Positions 1-4,478 of a stretch of DNA of 5,250 nucleotides are shown piece by piece. The stretch's first letter is position 1. Each line of letters opens with the position of its first letter. The translations under genes were made by a program, and so were the position numbers. Under the pieces are notes generated by a model. That model saw only the letters and a list, made by a program, of their open reading frames with translations, had not been told where the DNA came from and ran no database searches. The DNA comes from Dehalococcoidia bacterium (GTDB lineage: Bacteria; Chloroflexota; Dehalococcoidia; SZUA-161), in contig CP070819.1 in the NCBI GenBank assembly GCA_020344295.1, positions 1,115,410 through 1,120,659 on the forward strand. The letters run 5' to 3'.

Positions 1-84
1 CAGGCGAACATGACTGTGTCAGCGTTCTCTTATTATGTCAGCATCGGCCTGTTCCAGCCCCCAGAAGACTTCACCCACTTCGTG

Positions 85-1119
85 CTACTGAACACTGGGA
101 CGAAGCTCTTGGATTATATCGATGATCTTGGGATCTACCATGAGCAATTGCACACGCATCGTTGGGTGACCCTTGACCCCTTCCCAAAACTCAGCGGCCT
201 GCTCTGAGGTCATCCAGTTCACAGTATATACTTGCTCTTCAAGGAACTCTATGTCAGCCGCCTCACTTTCCTGGTAGAGACGCCGGCTGAAGTCTTCTAA
301 CTCAGGCGCGACCCGGTTGATAAGTATGTCCTGGATATCAACGGGAAGATTTTCCCACGTCTCCCCGTTCATCATACACAGGTTGGTACGAAAAGAACCG
401 GGGCGCCAATACATGTGCTTACCTATATCATAGTAATGCCCCTGCCGTAATGCTGTAGGTGTCATGCAGACAGAATCGATAATCCCCTGCGTGAAGGCGA
501 TTGTCGTTTCCTCTAATGCAATTGGGACGGCCTCCAAGCCAGCGTATTCATGAATCGGCATCGCCGGATATCCGGGCGAAGTGTTGGTCCTCAATCCCTC
601 AAGATCCTTGAGGTGAGTGATCTCCTTGTCCTTGGTTATATGACCGAGCATAAGTCCTGCCGAGAGCACACGCAGCATTTTAACTTGGCCGGCCTCCTCG
701 ATAGAATCAGCCAGTATCTGGGAAACACGACCGTCATCCATAACAGCATAACCATGCTCCCAGGACTCCCATAAACCGTCCATGAAAAAAGCATAAACAC
801 TTGGGACCCAAGACGAAATCCACCAGCTGGACTCAACATAAACGTCCATCGTCCCGGTGTTCAGTGCCTCCCACAAGGCCTCAGCCCCGATCAACGCCGC
901 ATTGGGGTAGATGTCTACCAGAATCCGCCCTTCCGAGTATTCTTTTATTAGGCGGGCGAACTCCTGGGCCACCTGGTCAGTGGTATGCCCGGGTGGCACG
1001 GAGTGGGCGAGCTTCAGAGTTAGCGCGGGTGTCTCCTCCGCTTCATCGCCGCAGCCAACAACACCTGGCATGAGCGTTAGAAGCAAGAACAGACCTAGCA
1101 GTACTGCCAGCCTCGTCAT
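85..1119 (-). CDS. TRAP transporter substrate-binding lipoprotein, DctP family (SBP-1)
   Basis: This 344-residue protein is an extracytoplasmic receptor that would bind a small solute outside the membrane and deliver it to a TRAP (DctQM) permease. Seen in the sequence: a hydrophobic signal peptide (residues 4-22) ending in a V-V-G-C lipobox with Cys23; a short acidic linker (24-32); the first beta strand L-T-L-K-L-A-H-S (33-40); D-G-L-W-E-S-W-E-H (114-122); D-L-E-G-L-R (172-177); T-Q-G-I-I-D (210-215); D-I-G-K-H (231-235); N-G-E-T-W plus L-P-x-D-I-Q (251-263). Order and length match the DctP family. The ATG is set by AGGAG (1128-1132 on the opposite strand) with an 8-nt spacer. At the position where classical members have the carboxylate-binding Arg (G-L-K-x-R), this protein has Asn179. 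It is transcribed away from SBP-2, and no membrane subunit follows in the 84 bases left. The ligand is unknown. The family call is firm; the substrate is open. Confidence 0.92.
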   Translation of the reverse strand: MTRLAVLLGLFLLLTLMPGVVGCGDEAEETPALTLKLAHSVPPGHTTDQVAQEFARLIKEYSEGRILVDIYPNAALIGAEALWEALNTGTMDVYVESSWWISSWVPSVYAFFMDGLWESWEHGYAVMDDGRVSQILADSIEEAGQVKMLRVLSAGLMLGHITKDKEITHLKDLEGLRTNTSPGYPAMPIHEYAGLEAVPIALEETTIAFTQGIIDSVCMTPTALRQGHYYDIGKHMYWRPGSFRTNLCMMNGETWENLPVDIQDILINRVAPELEDFSRRLYQESEAADIEFLEEQVYTVNWMTSEQAAEFWEGVKGHPTMRVQLLMVDPKIIDIIQELRPSVQ

Positions 1120-1126
1120 ATTAGTG

Positions 1127-1132
1127 TCTCCT
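1127..1132 (-). promoter_or_regulatory. Ribosome binding site of SBP-1
   Basis: On the - strand this reads AGGAGA, with the AGGAG core 8 nt before the ATG at 1119. It fixes the start that gives a signal peptide of normal length. Confidence 0.7.
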
Positions 1133-1167
1133 ATCTTAAAAGTAATCGAGGTCGAAGGATGGCCTAA

Positions 1168-1196
1168 TTAATACCACATATTAGGTGTAAAGACAA
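1168..1196 (-). promoter_or_regulatory. Candidate promoter of SBP-1 with inverted repeat over the -10
   Basis: On the - strand, TTGTCT (1191-1196) is followed after 17 nt by TATTAA (1168-1173). Each box matches four of six bases of the sigma70 consensus. Transcription would start near 1161, giving a leader of about 40 nt. A 6-bp inverted repeat, CCTAAT (1163-1168) and ATTAGG (1180-1185) with an 11-nt spacer, straddles the -10 and could be an operator. A further small inverted repeat, CTGCA/TGCAG (1197-1210), lies just upstream of the -35. This is a consensus match by eye only. Confidence 0.33.
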
Positions 1197-1372
1197 CTGC
1201 AGCATTGCAGAGGTACCTGAGCTTTACCGTCCCCTATGATGTACAGAGCATAAAATCGTACCTATTTTGATACAGCAGAGCCCTTTGGTTGGGATGTCAA
1301 AGCGCTTCTTACCGCATGAAAAAGAGAACGATTCAAGGTGCTATCCAAACTTCAACGATAACGGCATTTCTA

Positions 1373-1416
1373 GTAAGCGTATCTTACTTGACTTACGTCC
1401 ACTTACGCACTACACT
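1373..1416 (+). promoter_or_regulatory. Candidate SBP-2 promoter with helically phased CTTAC motifs
   Basis: TTGACT (1388-1393) and TACACT (1411-1416) are separated by 17 nt, a fair sigma70-type pair (5/6 and 4/6). CTTAC recurs at 1383-1387, 1392-1396 and 1402-1406, and its reverse complement GTAAG is at 1373-1377, so copies fall 10, 9 and 10 bp apart, about one helical turn. The first two form a 6-bp inverted repeat, AGTAAG/CTTACT, with a 5-nt spacer. The motifs cover the -35 and the spacer, as an operator would. A second possible -10, TATACT (1448-1453), has no good -35. Confidence 0.4.
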
Positions 1417-1480
1417 TTGAGCAATCTCGCCACATCGCGGTAACGAGTATACTATAGAGCCCGTACAACACCCTTGAAGT

Positions 1481-1504
1481 AATCGGGCCTCAATATCACC
1501 GATT
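1481..1504 (+). promoter_or_regulatory. Leader stem-loop just before the SBP-2 ribosome binding site
   Basis: AATCGG (1481-1486) and CCGATT (1499-1504) form a perfect 6-bp stem with a 12-nt loop, ending 3 nt before the purine run used as Shine-Dalgarno (1508-1517). It could influence access to the ribosome binding site or leader stability. The stem is short and could be chance. Confidence 0.25.
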
Positions 1505-1521
1505 CTGAGAGGGGTGACATC

Positions 1522-2592
1522 TTGAATAAACGTGAAATATTGTTTATTGCAGGCCTTGTGCTAGTTCTGATTGTTGGCGTCTCCGGATGCGGTGATGAAG
1601 AAATGACGCCAACGCCTTCAGGCGCAGCGCACATCACACCGACTCCCCAATCGACAACACTCAAACTTGTCACCTCTTCACCGGACAATGGTCTGGCATC
1701 TGAGACCTACTACTATTTCGCTGACCTTGTAGAAGAGTATACCAATGGCCAGGTAGAAGTAGACGTCTTTCCCGGCAGCCAGCTTTTTCCCGTAACTGAG
1801 CAGGTTGAGGCTGTGAGCACGGGAGCTATAGATATCTGCGCAGATTCTACATACTGGTTTGTTTCATACGTTCCGGATGCAATGGTCTCCTACATCGACG
1901 GATTGTGGGAGGGTTATGAGCATGCGTATGCTGTGTTCGAGGAGAGCGAGGTGCCCCGAATCCTTGCTGATAGAATCGAGCAAGCAAATCAGGTCAAGGT
2001 GCTTGGTTTCCTCCCTGCAGGAGCTGTCACTGTTATTATGAACAGCGTTAGAGAGACCGATCAGTTGGCAGATCTCGATGGATTGAGGATAAGTTCAGCG
2101 CCGGGGGCTCCCCCCCTGCCCCTCTATGATTACACGGGCATGGTAGGCATTCCAGTGGCACTTGAAGAAGCGTACACCGCCTTTACTCAGGGTGTTATCG
2201 ATGCAGTGCATTATCCTCCCGATACCATAGCCAGATTCAGGATGTATGAGACAGGCAAACATATACTCTATCGCACCACGATGCTTCCAGTCTATGTAAT
2301 AGCAGTAAATGGAGATACCTGGGCGGAACTACCCTCCGATATCCAAAACATCGTAGTAGACCAAGTTATGCCCGACACCTATGACTTCCACAAAACCAAT
2401 TTTCGCGAGGGGCAAGAAGCGGACATGAAGATAATTGAACAGAACGTAGAGACAGTGCATTGGGCTTCACACGATGATATCGATGCCTATGTTGAATTTA
2501 CTTTAACCCACCCTGTAACAAAGACACAGATGCTTGTTGTAGATCCAAGTATCCTAGATATCGTGGATAATCTACGTCCAAGCAGGCTGTAA
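1522..2592 (+). CDS. TRAP transporter substrate-binding lipoprotein, DctP family (SBP-2), TTG start
   Basis: A 356-residue DctP-type solute receptor anchored by lipid on the outer face of the membrane. The start codon is TTG. It is supported by a purine-rich Shine-Dalgarno (AGAGGGGTGA, 1508-1517) at correct spacing and by the M-N-K opening shared with SBP-3 and SBP-4. Seen: signal peptide residues 5-22, lipobox V-S-G-C with Cys23, a linker of about 22 residues with two T-P-T-P blocks, the first strand T-L-K-L-V (46-50), D-G-L-W-E-G-Y-E-H (126-134), D-L-D-G-L-R (184-189), Q-G-V-I-D-A (223-228) followed by Y-P-P, Y-E-T-G-K-H (242-247), L-P-S-D-I-Q (270-275) and a tail ending L-R-P-S. The classical carboxylate-binding Arg position aligns to Ser191. 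SBP-3 is its nearest relative here, with about half of aligned residues alike by eye. The gene ends 16 bp from the convergent TfoX-domain gene. The substrate cannot be inferred. Confidence 0.92.
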   Translation: MNKREILFIAGLVLVLIVGVSGCGDEEMTPTPSGAAHITPTPQSTTLKLVTSSPDNGLASETYYYFADLVEEYTNGQVEVDVFPGSQLFPVTEQVEAVSTGAIDICADSTYWFVSYVPDAMVSYIDGLWEGYEHAYAVFEESEVPRILADRIEQANQVKVLGFLPAGAVTVIMNSVRETDQLADLDGLRISSAPGAPPLPLYDYTGMVGIPVALEEAYTAFTQGVIDAVHYPPDTIARFRMYETGKHILYRTTMLPVYVIAVNGDTWAELPSDIQNIVVDQVMPDTYDFHKTNFREGQEADMKIIEQNVETVHWASHDDIDAYVEFTLTHPVTKTQMLVVDPSILDIVDNLRPSRL

Positions 2593-2608
2593 GTAATTTT
2601 CCCTCCTG

Positions 2609-2938
2609 TTATTTTGGTGTCAACGTAAGTGCGTAATCAACTCCCTGCTTCACCCATTTTTTGAGTTCCTCATCAGATTTGTATCCCTCCCACTCCACCA
2701 TCACCCAACCTGTCATTGGCCTCCCTGTAATGTCAAATGGCCGTGTGTGAGGTCTGGCAAGGGCCTTATTATACGCGTCTGGCCCGACGCGGATAATGAG
2801 TGCGTCCTTATGAACACCACAAGCCATATTGCCTTTCACCAGAAATCCGATGCCACCAAACATTTTCTTACCTTCGAGATCGGGGAGCCCGCTCAACACC
2901 TCTCGAATTCGAAACTCCAGATCCTCATTGTACGACAT
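2609..2938 (-). CDS. TfoX N-terminal-domain protein
   Basis: A small single-domain protein of 109 residues. Seen: K-K-M-F-G-G-I-G-F-L-V-K-G-N-M-A (24-39), the hallmark of the TfoX/Sxy N-terminal domain; L-I-I-R-V-G-P (47-53); R-P-M-T-G-W-V-M-V-E (73-82); and a closing helix E-L-K-K-W-V (91-96). Full-length TfoX/Sxy in gammaproteobacteria controls competence together with CRP, but it has a second domain that is absent here. Stand-alone N-terminal-domain proteins are widespread and their role is not established, so no competence function is claimed. An ATG at 2953 in the same frame would add five residues. I prefer 2938 because a perfect AAGGAGG lies 5 nt before it and directly abuts the upstream ATG. 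The gene converges on SBP-2 and diverges from SBP-3, and it has no evident functional link to them. Confidence 0.88.
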   Translation of the reverse strand: MSYNEDLEFRIREVLSGLPDLEGKKMFGGIGFLVKGNMACGVHKDALIIRVGPDAYNKALARPHTRPFDITGRPMTGWVMVEWEGYKSDEELKKWVKQGVDYALTLTPK

Positions 2939-2943
2939 CACAT

Positions 2944-2950
2944 CCTCCTT
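2944..2950 (-). promoter_or_regulatory. Ribosome binding site that sets the TfoX-domain start
   Basis: On the - strand this reads AAGGAGG, an ideal Shine-Dalgarno 5 nt before the ATG at 2938. The alternative in-frame ATG (2951-2953) sits immediately 5' of this element, has only a weak GAAGA upstream, and is therefore unlikely to be the main start. Confidence 0.8.
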
Positions 2951-2983
2951 CATTCTTCACAAGTCCGCACAAACAACGTAATC

Positions 2984-2999
2984 ATGATAATTTTATCAT
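2984..2999. promoter_or_regulatory. 16-bp AT-rich palindrome, possible operator
   Basis: ATGATAA (2984-2990) and TTATCAT (2993-2999) are perfect 7-bp arms around a central TT. The site lies 46 bp upstream of the TfoX-domain start and overlaps a weak candidate promoter for it (TTGTTA at 3004-3009 and CATGAT at 2981-2986 on the - strand, 17-nt spacer). The half site TGATAA resembles Fur-family boxes, but the spacing is one base shorter than the usual TGATAAT-N-ATTATCA arrangement, so I do not call a Fur box. Confidence 0.35.
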
Positions 3000-3055
3000 C
3001 AACTAACAAGGAACCTCTCCCTGAGCAGACCTTCGGAGACAAGTCACCTATATGC

Positions 3056-3091
3056 TTGACTCATTCTCACAAAGAGGATATGCTTTTGTGA
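3056..3091 (+). promoter_or_regulatory. Candidate SBP-3 promoter with inverted repeat over the -10
   Basis: TTGACT (3056-3061), a 17-nt spacer and TATGCT (3079-3084) make the best sigma70-like promoter in the window. Transcription would begin near 3091, giving a leader of about 95 nt. A perfect 7-bp inverted repeat, TCACAAA (3067-3073) and TTTGTGA (3085-3091) with an 11-nt spacer, brackets the -10 and reaches the likely start point, a classic position for a repressor operator. The half sites are TCACA/TGTGA, but they point the opposite way from a CRP site. Confidence 0.5.
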
Positions 3092-3147
3092 ACTCTTAGA
3101 GGTAGTATTCAGACATGTGTAGGCGCTAATAGTAACATTGTGCTCAT

Positions 3148-3186
3148 ATGGTTCTAAGTAGGACAATACTGAAAGGGGAGAACCAT
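3148..3186 (+). promoter_or_regulatory. Leader hairpin that would enclose the SBP-3 Shine-Dalgarno and start codon
   Basis: ATGGTTCT (3148-3155) is the exact reverse complement of AGAACCAT (3179-3186), whose last two bases are the A and T of the SBP-3 start codon. A U-G pair (3147 with 3187) could extend it to nine pairs. The 23-nt loop holds the AAGGGG Shine-Dalgarno. In mRNA this hairpin would hide the start codon, suggesting translational control. This is inferred from complementarity only. Confidence 0.38.
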
Positions 3187-4255
3187 GAACAAGGGCATAT
3201 TAGCAGTAGCCGTGCTCGTAGTGCTGGCACTAATCGTTGGTACCGCTGGCTGCGGCGATGAGGAAGCAACACCAGCGCCCGGTGACGGGGTGATGCCGAC
3301 GCCAACTCCTGAACCGATAACGCTGAAGATGATATCCGCTTCACCCGGGACAGGCGCAGAGGCCTACTCGTACTTCGCCGATCTGGTTGAAGAGTATACC
3401 GATGGCCGGGTGTTGATAGACTTCTATCCCAACAGCCAGCTCTTTCCTGGAACTGAACAGTGGGAGGCACTGGTCACCGGGGCGGTGGACATCCTCGCTG
3501 ACTCTACGTACTGGTTCCGGAATGCTGTCCCCGACGTACTTGTCTTTTACGTTGATGGATTATGGGAGTCTTATGAGCATGCCTACGCTGTACTGGAGGA
3601 AAGCGAGTTACCCCGGGAACTGGCAGAGAGGCTCGAAGAGGCGGCCCCGGTCAAGATGTTAGGCATACAGCCCACCACAGGACTGATGTGTATCCTGAAC
3701 AGCATCAGAGAGACTGAGCAGCTAAAAGACCTCGAGGGCTTAAGGGCTCAAGCGCAGCCTGGGTTCCCGGCATCACCCATTTATGACTACATTGGCATGG
3801 TGCCCGCTCCGATTGCTGTCGAGGAAGTATCCACCGCCTTCATCCAAGGCATTCTCGATGCCGTACAGTATCCACCTGCCACAATGCGTGACTTAAGGTT
3901 GTATGAGACCGGCAAACACGCGCTATGTCGCTACTCGATGTTCGTTACCAGCGCTGTTGTCATGTACAATTCGTCTTGGGAAATCCTGCCTGCTGACATC
4001 CAAGACATAATCCTCAACGACGTAATGCCCGAGGTATATGAGTACACCAAGACGCTGTACCGCGAAGAGGAAAACGCCGCCGTGGAAGCAATCGAACTTA
4101 ACGTAGAGACAATGCACTGGGTAACAGAAGAAGATTATGCTCCGTACTTTGAATATCTTCCGACACACCCAGTACAAAAAACGCTGATGCTCATGATAGA
4201 TCCTGAGATTGTGCAGATTGTCGACGATCTCCGTCCTAGCAAGCAGGGTTCATAG
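3185..4255 (+). CDS. TRAP transporter substrate-binding lipoprotein, DctP family (SBP-3)
   Basis: A 356-residue DctP-type extracytoplasmic receptor, the closest paralogue of SBP-2. Seen: hydrophobic signal segment 5-22; Cys23 in T-A-G-C, a slightly atypical lipobox because Thr replaces the usual Leu/Val/Ile at -3; a Thr/Pro-rich linker to about residue 44; first strand I-T-L-K-M-I (45-50); D-G-L-W-E-S-Y-E-H (124-132); D-L-E-G-L-R (182-187); Q-G-I-L-D-A (221-226) then Y-P-P; Y-E-T-G-K-H (240-245); L-P-A-D-I-Q (268-273); and the tail I-D-P-x-I-V with L-R-P-S. The equivalent of the classical carboxylate-binding Arg is Gln189. ATG is preceded by AAGGGGAG (3173-3180). The gene stands alone between its own promoter region and a 223-bp gap before SBP-4, so it is probably monocistronic. 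I see no terminator hairpin after it. The ligand is unknown. Confidence 0.93.
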   Translation: MNKGILAVAVLVVLALIVGTAGCGDEEATPAPGDGVMPTPTPEPITLKMISASPGTGAEAYSYFADLVEEYTDGRVLIDFYPNSQLFPGTEQWEALVTGAVDILADSTYWFRNAVPDVLVFYVDGLWESYEHAYAVLEESELPRELAERLEEAAPVKMLGIQPTTGLMCILNSIRETEQLKDLEGLRAQAQPGFPASPIYDYIGMVPAPIAVEEVSTAFIQGILDAVQYPPATMRDLRLYETGKHALCRYSMFVTSAVVMYNSSWEILPADIQDIILNDVMPEVYEYTKTLYREEENAAVEAIELNVETMHWVTEEDYAPYFEYLPTHPVQKTLMLMIDPEIVQIVDDLRPSKQGS

Positions 4256-4274
4256 CGACGGTTAGAACAGTCAC

Positions 4275-4297
4275 AGATTACAAGGCGTGAGATTACA
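4275..4297. repeat. Short direct repeat AGATTACA downstream of SBP-3
   Basis: AGATTACA occurs at 4275-4282 and again at 4290-4297, a 15-bp period. It may be a binding site or chance. Nothing else marks it as mobile or structural. Confidence 0.25.
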
Positions 4298-4325
4298 GTT
4301 GTAGGTGCATTGGGTCTCCAGAACG

Positions 4326-4335
4326 GATCATGATC
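4326..4335. repeat. 10-bp perfect palindrome in the SBP-3/SBP-4 gap
   Basis: GATCATGATC reads the same on both strands and lies about 145 bp upstream of the SBP-4 start, beyond the likely core promoter. It is a possible regulator site with no independent support. Confidence 0.2.
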
Positions 4336-4404
4336 ATAAAAAGGAATCTGATTTACATAGTAGTGATAACAGAAATATTGGTGTAAATAAGTGGTTACTG
4401 CACC

Positions 4405-4433
4405 TTGACAATGCGTCAATACTGTAATACGGT
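4405..4433 (+). promoter_or_regulatory. Candidate SBP-4 promoter with inverted repeat at the -35
   Basis: A perfect TTGACA (4405-4410) is the left half of an inverted repeat, TTGAC-N5-GTCAA (4405-4419). At 17-nt spacing the -10 would be TACGGT (4428-4433), which matches only three of six bases. An alternative is the extended -10 TG-A-TATATC (4436-4444), which lacks a good -35. A repressor or activator site overlapping the -35 is plausible. The core promoter assignment is tentative. Confidence 0.33.
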
Positions 4434-4446
4434 GCTGATATATCTA

Positions 4447-4465
4447 TTCTAAGGCAATATTAGAA
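4447..4465 (+). promoter_or_regulatory. Leader stem-loop just before the SBP-4 ribosome binding site
   Basis: TTCTAA (4447-4452) and TTAGAA (4460-4465) can pair as a 6-bp AT-rich stem with a 7-nt loop, ending one base before the AAAGGG Shine-Dalgarno (4467-4472). The position is like that of the SBP-2 leader stem. It would be weak thermodynamically. Confidence 0.22.
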
Positions 4466-4478
4466 GAAAGGGCAAAAC

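Larger units (their letters stand above)
1120..1521. other. 402-bp divergent intergenic region between SBP-1 and SBP-2
   Basis: No convincing reading frame lies here. The left end holds the candidate SBP-1 promoter and the right third holds the candidate SBP-2 promoter with its repeated CTTAC motifs. The middle (about 1200-1370) shows only an 8-bp palindrome, AGGTACCT (1211-1218), an isolated CTTAC (1308-1312), and a perfect TTGACA on the - strand (1295-1300) without a matching -10. I see no tRNA, IS end or CRISPR-like repeat. Confidence 0.6.

Noticed and set aside
22..84. After the SBP-1 TAG stop, the same frame stays open for 21 more codons before TGA, with protein-like composition
   Set aside because: The two paralogues with visible ends also stop right after L-R-P-S, so TAG is the natural end. 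A run of about 20 open codons is expected by chance.
550..1073. Several open frames of 67-90 codons overlapping SBP-1 in other frames
   Set aside because: They lie inside a clearly coding DctP gene, lack ribosome binding sites and show no recognisable motif.
1295..1300. Perfect TTGACA on the - strand upstream of SBP-1
   Set aside because: At 16-19-nt spacing there is no acceptable -10 (TGCTGT at 17 nt), so a second SBP-1 promoter is not supported.
2103..2116. G5 and C7 homopolymer tracts in SBP-2 as a phase-variation or frameshift site
   Set aside because: The frame is intact and aligns with SBP-3 on both sides. The tracts encode an ordinary Pro-rich loop and are short for slippage switching.
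2593..2608. Bidirectional terminator in the convergent gap between SBP-2 and the TfoX-domain gene
   Set aside because: The 16-bp gap holds no stem-loop, and flanking T-runs are not attached to a stem.
2939..2953. Upstream ATG start for the TfoX-domain gene (114 residues)
   Set aside because: It abuts the perfect AAGGAGG, which is placed for the ATG at 2938, and it has only a weak ribosome binding site of its own.
3067..3091. CRP-type site from TCACA and TGTGA half sites
   Set aside because: A CRP site is TGTGA-N6-TCACA. Here the half sites are in the opposite order with a longer gap.
4231..4261. CCGTC ... GACGG inverted repeat around the SBP-3 stop codon as a terminator
   Set aside because: The loop is about 21 nt, the stem is five pairs, and no T-run follows.
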